Shown one piece after another: positions 25,807-36,600 of a stretch of DNA of 64,000 bases. Below the pieces are notes generated by a model, which was given only the letters and a program-made list of their open reading frames with translations, was not told the origin of the DNA and ran no database searches. This stretch comes from Membranipora membranacea (taxonomy: Eukaryota; Bryozoa; Gymnolaemata; Cheilostomatida; Membraniporidae). Position numbers and translations under genes: made by a program. Positions within the stretch are counted from its first letter, which is position 1; the number at the start of each line of letters is the position of its first letter. The DNA lies in NCBI GenBank assembly GCA_914767715.1, contig OU612065.1, positions 30,628,001 through 30,692,000 on the forward strand. Direction: 5' to 3'.

Positions 25807-25920
25807 CATGGGCCCCTGGGACTTACATGTCTTTACTTTGCCAATTTCCACTATCACCACTATGGGTGGTTGATAGTGGACATTGGCAAAGTAAAGACAT
25901 GTAAGTCCCAGGGGCCCATG
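25807..25920. repeat. Long hairpin with 50-bp arms
   Basis: Arms 25807-25856 and 25871-25920 pair with one mismatch around a 14-nt loop (CCACTATGGGTGGT) that can itself partly pair. The arm begins CATGGGCCCCTGGGACTTAC. It stands alone in the spacer, with no gene assigned. Confidence 0.93.
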
Positions 25921-26586
25921 GATAAAATAACAACTAAATAGAATATTCAACAAACAAGTCAAATGAAAAACAGGAGGAAAAATAAGTTTTAATGATACAG
26001 GGCTGTCAGATATGGTATGTCAGCAGTCGACAAGGGCTTGAGTTGAGATTCAATGACAACAAAACCTTATAAATGAATATGCTTTCCCTTCCCACACAGC
26101 TGATTCATTCCATGATTTACTCCAGCAGATTTTTTATTTTTCTCTTCAAAACAACTTAGCAGACTACACAGAAACAGAATTGGCAAATGATGACTAGGAA
26201 TGCTACTGAGACTTTTTACCTGCACCATGAAGGAGCTCAACAGCAAATGTCAAGGTCATAGCTGAATGGCATCAAAGTTGTCTCACCACAATTTATATAT
26301 TTGGAGACAACTCCTCAACTCAAGTCTTCCCCCTAGTTGACACTTAGATATCCCCTCATGAGTGGTAATTTACTCCACCACATCTCATATTTATCATTAC
26401 TTGCAGGTGTATGCAAGCCTTTGGTTTAATAGTTAGTTGCTGCACGGTTATCATTCATAAGGTTGACCTGGAACTTGAAACAGAAGCAACTTCGAATCCA
26501 TGAAACTTAACCAAGCTGCTTGACAACTTGCAAATCAAATATTCAGAAACTTTCCAATACCATGACACATAAAGATCTCCAAAATT

Positions 26587-26592
26587 TTTATT
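26587..26592 (-). terminator. Candidate polyadenylation signal of the RRM gene
   Basis: TTTATT on plus (AATAAA on minus), about 320 bp beyond the stop codon at 26910. Confidence 0.45.
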
Positions 26593-26909
26593 ATTGCCAA
26601 GTAAATTTGATGGAACCAGAAAATTAAGACAAAAATGATAATGATAGCCATGACTTAGAAAACAGAAACATGAAGCGCTGATCTTTTTATATACAGAAAA
26701 CAATCCAGCATGATGATGAAGTCTCTACCTGAATATCAATATGATACAAAACTAAGGTTGATGAGAGAGCAGACAGGTAATCTAGATAATGGTCCGACAA
26801 CATGGTTTAATAACACAATGAACACAAGTAGAAAAAGGATGGTTTTATACTTCGCACTTAGACTGTATTAGACAGACAGTGAAGGCTACGAGCGAGTTTT
26901 ATGACCAAA

Positions 26910-29900
26910 CTACTGTTGGTAACTTCCACTGTTCCAGTTTCCACCCTGTTGTTGCTGAGTGTAATCACCAGCTCCAGCGTTATAGGACTGTTGTCCTCCG
27001 TATGACTGCTGACCACTATACTGCTGTCCATAGCTGGACTGATCAGCACTTTGTCCATAGCCGCTGCCGTAGCTCTGTCCGGCACCCTGCTGGCCGTAGC
27101 TCTGCTGAGTGTATCCGCCACTCTGGTCATACCCTCCTTGTTGGCCTCCGTATCCACCCCCATAGCCACCCTGTGATTGGTCGGACCACTGTCCGTATCC
27201 ACCGCCTCCCTGTTGGTACCCACCACCACCGTATCCTTGTTGGTATCCACCACGGTTGTATCCACCGCCGCGTCCTCTTCCTCCTCTGAATCCGCCGCCG
27301 CGTCCACCACCCATACCTCCGCGTCCACCTGGTCCTAGAGTAACAACAGGATTGTAGTGAGGGAAAAAATCACAAGGATTCAAAGGTTCAAGCTTTCCAT
27401 CAGTTGATTAGGCACAACAAAAACAGGTCAAAATCCTGTAACGTTCAGAGAGAAAATTCTCAAATGTTTTGTTCCATAACAGTGTGAGAATGAGTGTGAA
27501 GAAGTGAGACTTATTTATATGGACTTATTGATCTCATCACTGTCGAAAATCATTGAGGGCGATTGACCACTGTTTCAAGGTGAGGCTATTCAAGTTACCA
27601 TTGATTGTGGGTGTTAGCATAACAAGGAAACCGCCAAAATATGTTTTTATCCAATTGTGGATGATGGTTCTATAGCTCTCTTAATTTTTGCAATTGGAGA
27701 AAGGTTATTCAACAAATCTAACATCTGGCAGGCCATGTCACACTTCTTATAATGATTAATGATGGTGGGTCTGGGAAAAGTCAGAACGGACTCCTATTAA
27801 TTACTAAAAATAAGTTCGCGAGAAGAGAAAAATGTACTGTATTTCTGGCCAAGGCCACAAACAACTAGAAAGAAAATTTTTTATACCAGAATGCAAATTT
27901 GTTTTTGTCTGTTATGATATTCCCAGATATTAGAATTTTGGTACGTACCTTTCTGTTCCTTGGTGTGAGCGTAGTTAATTTTAATGTCTCGGCCGTCAAT
28001 GCTCACAGTACCTCCGGCTCCTCCACATCGGTCGAGCTCACCCTGGGCCTCCTCAGGGCTCTCAAACTGAATGAATCCAAATCTGTAACAACATAGACAG
28101 TGTTTTGTCAGCATTCTCACATACACACATTAGTGTTTCTTGATACAAACGCTCTATAGTGATGTCTGTTGATGTCTGATCCTGATGAGTAATAGCCAGA
28201 GAGTGTGAGAACGTCTGAGAGAATACATAGTGATAGATACTGCTCGATTGTACTGTTTGTACTGCTTGAATACTTGAGACTGAGACAGAATTCACGATGA
28301 TTGCTGATGTGACCATAGTGTTCTGGTATATGTGCACATTTTCTTGGCTGTGATACACAGTTCTAGTTCAGTAGTACTGTTCAGATGCACCTATTTGATC
28401 CTTGTACACTAACTGGTTGTCACCTAACCTAACCTACATATAACTCCATTAATTTTGACACCAAATTTTGTAACAGTCCAAAGTCAAAGCCTAATAATGA
28501 TGGTTGCATTGCTAACTTTGATAGTGCTGTACAAAATCCGACTGAGTGAGAGAGAGTATTGCTACACATTGTCATGATGTCCTGAGTCATTGCACCACAA
28601 CTTACACCTCACAAGTTCGCACCCAGTTAGCATACATTTGATGAGTTAAGTGACAGGCAGTCAGTGTAGGTAGGTGATGGACGGTTGGACAAGCTTGGGC
28701 GGACGTAGTACAAGATGATTGAAGGTGGTCATTGTTGCCGTTAACTGTACTAACTGCGCTACTAGTGCCCTGAAGTGAAAGTTTTTGCGAATCGGTCGCG
28801 ATACCGTCACAATCACAATCAGAACCTGCAACATCACATATTATAAGAACATCTAAGCAGTACCAATAAAGGAATGGGTAACAATTGGGATGATTAACAA
28901 TATACGATTAGTAGTCAGTTGTCATTGAGGCAAGTATTATAATATGTCAGTAATAGAACATGTATGTATAATATATACGGTTGTAACTAAGAGGTAAAAA
29001 AAAAAAATTGTATAAACACTACCACAGAGAATTCACACTGTATGTGTTACTCAATCCAATACCGATTGGGGAATGTAGGATGGTTATTCATTTCTCATTA
29101 AGGAGTAGCAACTTGATCTGACAGACAATTTGATACACTATCAATATCCTACCCTTTAGAGCGACCATTCTCCCTGTCTCGCACGATCTGAGCTCGGATA
29201 CTCTTTGGGAAAGCTCCTCTCAGACTGTCTTCGGTAGAGTCATAACTGAGGTTACTCAAGTAGAGAGAATCAACTTGTCCTAAAATGGTATTAGTATATG
29301 GTAAATAAAAATGATGAGTGTCATAGAAATGTCTAGTCTTTATCCTCTCTCGGGCATTGTTGGCAAATTTGATTCATTATTGATGAATTCAGATAAGTAA
29401 AAAATTATAAATGGCTGCAATGAAGAGAGGGAGTTCATTGGTGGCTGGCATTAATCTTCAATGTGCTATCTATAAAATCATCAAATAAGAAATCCCACCA
29501 CTATTAGTAAGTATTACTTTTATAATTTTCCCATCTAAATCTATTGATAAAAAATATGCAATCATCCACCACATAAGACTTGTCACCACTACTGTCAGCT
29601 TAACTCCCTTGGCCTGTCAGACAGTTGGCGATTGAAGCAAGGAGCATTGAATAATAGCTACTACTCGACTCTACTCTACTGCTTGCTACCTGCTAGTGAA
29701 TTGCTGATAGTGATTGTTAATCACACATCAATGAACCACTCTTACAACTATCTGTCTACCTTGTTCCTATTACTTGGCTAATTAGACATCATTCAATGAT
29801 GATGATTTACTAAAGTAACAATGGAAGTAAGTAATGAAGATCGAAGAAAGCCCCCCCCCCCGGCCCTTGCCCTTCGCTTTGTTGTCATTATTTTATTATT

Positions 29901-30012
29901 TGATTAAAAAATTGATATAGAATGAATGATTAACTTCAGTGAATGTGAATAAAAGAAAATAAATAGCATAACAAATTTTGAGCCAAGATGGTCCAGGTTA
30001 CTCACCAGCCAT
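26910..30012 (-). CDS. Glycine-rich RNA-binding protein, single nucleolin-like RRM
   Basis: Exons on the minus strand are 30006-30012 (only ATGGCTG), 29153-29279, 27949-28082 and 26910-27334. Intron phases are 1, 2 and 1, and the protein is 230 aa. One RRM covers about residues 7-86, with RNP2 LYLSNL (8-13) and RNP1 KGFGFIQF (44-51). The phrasing SNLSYDSTEDSLRGAF and VRDRENGRSKGFGF resembles the last RRM of nucleolin and related glycine-rich proteins. Residues 91-130 are an RGG/GGR box. Residues 130-230 are a low-complexity tail of GGY, SYGQQ and QQSYG repeats, like the prion-like domains of FUS/EWS/TAF15. It probably binds RNA in the nucleus, and the tail may drive condensation (inference). 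It is not FUS itself: there is no RanBP2-type zinc finger and the tail is C-terminal. An open, phase-compatible alternative exon is possible at 28606-28825. Confidence 0.9.
28606..28825 (-). other. Candidate cryptic or mutually exclusive exon
   Basis: Read on the minus strand, a TTGCAG acceptor ends at 28826 and a GTAAGT donor follows 28606. The 220-nt segment is open for 72 codons in the frame that accepts exon 1 (phase 1 in), and it leaves phase 2, exactly what exon 3 needs. Exon 2 has the same in and out phases. If instead added after exon 2 it gives a stop after two codons, so it could also act as a poison exon. The encoded sequence is rich in S, T and C and not recognised. Confidence 0.3.
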
Positions 30013-30669
30013 CTTTAAGTAAGAATAGGTATCAGTGGTAAGTATTCTCTGAGATAGTCAGTTTCTTCAAATTCCTCTTTCACAGGACTGGTCAGCTCTG
30101 TTGCATGGAACAAAATGGAGGAATGTATATGAAAGCGAGGCAATGTTTTGTTTGGTTAGTCTGTGGACCAATTAAGATCAGTTCAGTCCAATCAAGTTTC
30201 ATGTCAATGTTATACTCAATACTAAAAATATTTAGATCTGCGGCTACTATAAGATCCTCTTACCAAAAAAGAAGACAACCACGACACACTTGCCACAGTT
30301 TCAATGAATTACCTTCTTAGAAGTTGTCCCCTCAAACATCATTTATATATTGGCCAATCAGGAAGTATTACGAAGAGGAACATAGCAGATATTTGTATAT
30401 TAGAGGGCTCTTGTAAAGCACACAAAGATTCATTGTGCTTACCCCAATGCAAGTGCTTGGGAACAATTAGCATTCACAAGCGTTTGAGGAGCGACCTTGT
30501 CAAGACATTCCGGGAATGTGAGCTTGCAGCTGGATTTGAAGGAATATGCTCTGCTAGCTCGAAAAGAAATACACAGCATCAACTACAAAGAAACCCTCGA
30601 TGTAACCTCTGAAACAGCAGCAAATTACTAAGCTTATTTGTCGCGGCTTGTCACTCTTCGCCGTTGGCC
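30013..30669. other. Divergent intergenic region, possible shared promoter
   Basis: About 0.66 kb separates the start codons of the RRM gene (minus) and the collagen (plus). It must hold both 5' UTRs or the last parts of their leaders. No TATA box is obvious. A short open frame near 30.3-30.6 kb resembles nothing known and is probably leader sequence. Confidence 0.5.
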
Positions 30670-33600
30670 ATGAGTGGGCCTTCTGCAGAAAATTATTTAC
30701 ACCTGCAAAACGATATTCAATATGAATTACATCCTACAGATCAGCAAGAAGCGCCTGATTTTGTACCTTGCAACACATTAGCGGACAAATGTTGCTGCAA
30801 ACACGATACTGGCAGAAAGGCAAATCATCGGAAGAATGACAAAAGAAACTTACATCAAACAAATCGGAAATGTCTCTCTGGCATTAAATCTTTAACTCTG
30901 CTGGTGGCGTTCTTTGGATTGGCCTCAGCGTTAGCATATGTGATTTTAAAGACTCGGCTCTTGGAAAGTCGACTAACTAAGCTAGAAAAATTCTCAGCGA
31001 TGGATAAAGCAGATTCTAGTCCACCATCATCTAATTCAAATACTTTACTAACGCCTAACGTTGCTCAATATAAAGAATTAATATCTCAGGAAATTCAAAA
31101 GGTAAGTTTGCACCATTTTAGTCTTTTTAAGACTTGCACTTTGTCACGACATGTAACAGTTCTAGTATAAAGCGTAGCCTGGGGTTAAAATACTTTAGCA
31201 TTCCTAATAATCATAAACAATTCAATGCGTCAAAAGGCCAGATAGGTGCAATGACATAATTGCAGGGCTAACAGATGCTTACTTCATTGCATTAAATAAC
31301 AATTTAACAATTTGAATTGGTAACACATTTGTGGTCTTGCTGGTAAGGTGCCCAGGTGGCCAAATGTCTTCGGCAAGTCAAGCGGAAGTAAATATCATGT
31401 TTTCCATTCACTCAAAGTCAAAATGATAATCGTCTAAGCGCTGCTCACTTTTAGTGCTAATTCCGTTGGGTGGCTACACTCTCACTCTACAGCCCTTATA
31501 TCGAGCACACTGTGGGTAGTTTAGTTACCTTATGCCACCAGCGAACTTGGGGTTCAGATCACTGATGCCACCACACAACATGTAGTTTGATACCTATGCG
31601 TTACTAATGCATAACATTCAATGTTTACATGTTAATGCGATGCCTTGATGGTTTTACAATCTTTCCCAGATATTCGATTAACTTGTAATGAATGTAATAT
31701 TCATTGAATGCATGTTTTGGAATGTCGTCATCACGGGCTCATAGTATAGTATAGTATAGTATGTTGACAAAGAATCACATTTTTTCACAGCTTGAGTTTT
31801 GTTCTTGGCCAATTTTAAAAAAGAATTAATTTAAGAATTTAACATAGCTCATTCTTTGTAATATGATTTGACCACCTAAGAAGTTGTTATAACTGAAAAC
31901 AAAATTGTTTATTATTTATCGGACAACACGGGTTACATCTATGCCTCAAACAACAAAGATTACCAAACGAAAAGGCAATGCGAGTTTTTCATTCATTCCA
32001 GCCATACCGGTCTTGACAAGCTTGTTAGGCTAATTTTGAACCCGCAATATTTTATATTCGAATAGGGAAACTGCACACAAAGTCTCCGATGTCAAAGTTT
32101 TTAGATTTTAGATAATATCTCTGGTCAATATCATTCTATAACTGGCCACTGCAATTTATAGCGCAGCGAGAGAAAAAAACAGTATGCGCCTTTAGTGCTA
32201 AACCTAATCTTCATAAAGATCAACCTTCATCATTCATAAATACCAGTCAATCACCGAGCCAATGTTACAACGGGCAGTCGAGCGGCATCGTGTACTCTCA
32301 AATGCCAGCGATGCCATATCATGATATAAACAGAGATTCTTGTAGTCAGAGATGTAATTATCATCGTATCAAAGAGAGGATTGTCTAAAATGGTGACGAG
32401 GAGTGAATTGTGGTGAAACAAATTACTACCTTGCGTCTCACAAGAGATGGCCAGTGTTGGCTCATCAATGGATGGTGAACTTAGCTCAAGCATGCGGCAT
32501 GAGCATTCCATTTAAGTTAGTGCAGAATGATGGTCTCAGCAGGTTAATTTCACATTACTGTCAGTGTGCAAAGAGCCAGGGTGGGGCTATCGGGGTGGGG
32601 CTATCCATACACCATCTGTTGAGTGCTGACAATGACTCATTATGCATTACTTAGGTTTAGGTTAGGTTTTAAAAATTCAGTTCCTTAGGATCTTGTTTTT
32701 ACCGCAAGAAACTAAAAGCCTTATAAACATGGTCCAGACTTGGTCACTAAGAAACATGGCCTTGGTCTGGAGATAAGCCACAAGTTTATCACTATACTGA
32801 TATGTGGCTATTGCTACCTAAACAAGAAATTGTCAGCATCAAAATCAAGATGAACTGGACATGACTCAGATATTGTATCTGCAGGTTTGTCAACAAAATT
32901 AAGAGCACTAATAGGTAATGTGACAAGCTGGGGCCCAAATCCCATTAGTTTGTTAGTTATGTTTATTTAATATAAAACAAAACAAAGTCATCAGTATGTG
33001 GTACAGCCATTATAAGCAGCCATTACTCATGATGTAGGAGATTAAGTGCAATACTATCAAATCCACAACTTTTGTGCCGCAGGAAAGGCATTAAAATGCC
33101 CTGGTATGGTTTGCAACATTTAAGCTTTTTTGTGTTGATTTGTCTGTAAATGCACCAGATCACTAATCTTTTAATTGTGTTAGCATTATATAATAATTTG
33201 ATGGTTTCCATATCTTTCATATGACTGGATTTCCCTTCTTCCTTGATCTTTGATATAAGGTTTGTTTAATGGTGTTGTTGCCAATACCGAATAAGATCTA
33301 CTAGGGTAAGCCTAGGAATTTGGGATGCAGGCCTAGCCTACTTGAGTCTGGTCATATTTCAGCTTGTGAAATTTTTCGTTTGAATTGCTTCATTCAACTT
33401 TTTCAACAGATGCTGAAATCATAAGAGCTGTATTTTTCAGGTGCTATCTTCTTCACAATATTCTTCCCCCTCCAGTCCCCATATCACTCCACTTAGCGAC
33501 AGAAGTGAAAATACTATATCCATATCGGAGGAGCATTTAACACGACACGGCCGAGCTCGTCGAGGTACTATACGAGGCTGTCTCTGTCCCCCAGGTATGT

Positions 33601-36600
33601 TCCGTATCACGTAGTCCATCTGGAGCATGCAGCTGAGATCACTTAGAATATATTTTGGGTTGTAAACAGTGTTAAATGTGAGTGGGAACTGGTGGGAACT
33701 GAGTATCCCCAAATAAATATACAGGGGAACAATTAGAACACAGTTTTCACTGGATTCTGTGCACAAAATTGTGTGAAAATGTCTCTTTTTGACCAGATAT
33801 CAATGATATTGTTAATAAAGAAAGAAAGAAAGAAGTCCACTAAGACCACTGGTTGTAAAGCAACAAAAGGTTTGGCCAACAATGGAGATGGGAAAAGAAC
33901 TTTAAAATCTTGGACTGCGGTTCATCAAATTTTAACTTTGTTCTCACCCTCTTCGAAGACATGCATGCTCGCAGGCTTAACACACCATTACAGCCGTGAC
34001 TTCCCAATCGTAGCTAGACCTTTCATCTATCAGAATATGGAATAAAATCCAGCAGTTGAATGAGTTTGATTGATATTTTTAATGTAATTTTATTATTACG
34101 TTACGTCACTGCGGCTGGGAGTGATGGGGTTGCAGAGGAGAGTGACCCCGCATCTGATGCTTCATGTACCGACTTGGCCCTGCAGAGGGCTAATAATTAA
34201 CAGCGGCCACCGATGATCTGATTGGCTTTGCTCTGGTCTTGTTTTGGCAGCCCCTGTCAGCAAGCCTTCTTGAAGCGTGCTAGCCACATGGAATTGTAAC
34301 CAGGCTAGCCACAGTGAATACGAACGTTTCAGCTCCAGTAAAGGCAGCAACACACTGGAAATAAGATTTCATTTGGAATAACCTAACCATGTATGCGATT
34401 TAAATTTGATGCTGCGATTATTCCCAACAGCTTGTTCGATCTTTGAGATAATTATTATCTAGTCTGGTTCACCTGCTACTGTTAGAATGAACCCTTTGTT
34501 TCTATGTAACAAAGTACAATGAAATATAGGTGTGCGAATATAGCCAGGAAATGACAGCGATATAAGTACAACAAAGACATTGAAACATTAAACAACAAAG
34601 GGGTTTGTTTGTAATGCCTAGTTTTTAGGAATGCTCTTACGTTCTATTTGAGAGCCCCACACTCAATGTCTTGTATCGTAATAGCTATAGTAACTGTAGC
34701 AACAGTTATACATATTCTCAGACTGCTAATTGTTATGAGGGGATTGGCCTTGATGTAGTTGAATAATGTGTCACTCACGATTGAAATTGAGATGATCCCT
34801 CATATAGTGCAACCAGCTCATTGTCATAACTGTCTGAATGAAAGCTAAGACATTGTCTACAAACTCTTTTAGTGATGTAAAACCTGTTGAGTTACTCAAT
34901 AACTTGTAATGCTTTGGCTCATATAGGGTTAATGTCTAGTGATGCATTGTGGTGTAAAAGACATTTGACAATCATTTCTGCTTTGTTCCTGGAACATTAT
35001 GTAATAATATGATTACCTCTATAAAAACAAGTTCAAGCTGTGAAAAAGCTGTGTCAAACAATTTTTGCTCACTATGAAATTGAGGCCTTCGGGATGAAAT
35101 TGATCGAGATGTAATGCTGAGATTAGAAAATATCTAACGTTAGACTCAGATACCGGTAGTCCATATAGCGATTATTATAAGTACAGCAGCTAGAAAGGTT
35201 GAGCCTTCTTTCAAAATAAGTTGCAAATATCATCTTATCAACAGATGCCCGCTGTGATTTGTAACAAGTTAAAAACCTTGCCCTCTATTCAATATTGCAA
35301 AACACATGAGGATGAATCCGAAGTTGCTAGTTCTCTTTGATCAGAAATTCATTTTTGAGCTAACCAAATAGTATTGAATATTCCATACAGTGCACATAAT
35401 GGGTACCTCTCCATACATTCTTTCATTTTAAAACGGCAAGTTTTCATCCAACCGAGCCTGTCAATGTAAAGCTGAATGTGTTGTTCAAAGAGTTTATATA
35501 ATTTATTCTCGTTTTATTTTTTACAGGTGAAAAGGGAGACAGGGGTGACTCAGGAATAAAGGTATGTTAGAATGCTTGTACATTCTCATATGACATCATC
35601 TTACCTCCATCTTGTCTAGGACAAATACCCCAAGGTCGCATTTATATAGATATTATATATAGATTCGTCTATGGTCGCTTCACATTCTATTTCAATTGTA
35701 ATTAGGCAGATATTTCTGCTAACATGATAGGATCTATCTTAATTAATTCAGTTTTGTAAACTAACTTGTTGTACAGGGCCGGCGTGGCTATCCTGGTATC
35801 GCAGGGTTTCCGGTAAGATTATCTCCCCTGTCTATCATCAGGGTCTCCTATCAACCCATCTAATCTCTTAATCTCTCACCTAATCTCTCACGGTCACTCC
35901 TCCTCCTCCTCACGCAGTCAATAAAGTCCCAAAAAAAACGCACAGTCCTCAGATATATGTCTATAAATGGAACGTTCTAGTAGGTTCTGACAAGCTTTGC
36001 CGGTGTGAGGCTGGAGTGCGGGACACCCTGGTTCCCACCCTATCTCACTTCTGCAAGGCCTGTCAGGGCAACTAGATTCATAACCCTGGCTGATAGATTC
36101 TGCCATAATGACACTAAACAGTTATCAAGAAGCTTTTAGTGAGGAAAACCAGCAAATCTCCTAGTCAGACATTGTGGGTGTATAGGGCATAAAATCCATC
36201 AGCTGTATAGCTAGGAGAACATAAAACTTGTTGTTTCTCATGAGGAGTGTTTGTGAATTTAAAATGTTTTCCTTTGCTGTGTAACCATAGAGTATTTAAT
36301 AACTCTATGTGTGCAACACACAGGTCCTCTTGTGAAAGAGGATTAAAACTATGCTCATCTCTTGATATTGTTGTTGTAAATGGCGTTAGAAACTAATCGA
36401 GTGGAAGGGAATTCAGAACTGTCTGCAATGACCTCTGTCAACCTTTTGTTCAAGAAGAGCTAAGCAAGGGAAATCTGCCTGTACAATGTTATATACATCT
36501 TAAACTTTCTATTTGTTTGCAAACACTCGATTACACTAATACTGGCATTAGCGGTTCCAACTCTTTTATTGAAATCTACTCACAACTTTTAGCAAAATTA

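Larger units (their letters stand above)
24716..26586. other. Intergenic spacer with AT tandem and long hairpin
   Basis: Lies between the SAP30BP start and the 3' end of the RRM gene (both minus). It contains an AT-rich tandem at 24868-24950 and the 50-bp-arm hairpin at 25807-25920. No gene was recognised. Confidence 0.65.

Noticed and set aside
26858-27328. Second long frames on both strands over the glycine-rich exon
   Set aside because: They are shadow frames of the repetitive, GC-richer RRM-protein tail; splice phase and RRM homology fix the correct frame.
26910-30012. FUS/EWS/TAF15 orthologue
   Set aside because: Domain order is reversed, no RanBP2 zinc finger is present and the RRM is nucleolin-like.
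30105-30612. Two open frames upstream of the collagen start
   Set aside because: No family resemblance; more likely promoter or 5' UTR sequence.
32653-32676. Telomere-like TTAGG words
   Set aside because: Only two or three imperfect units; too short for an interstitial telomere tract.
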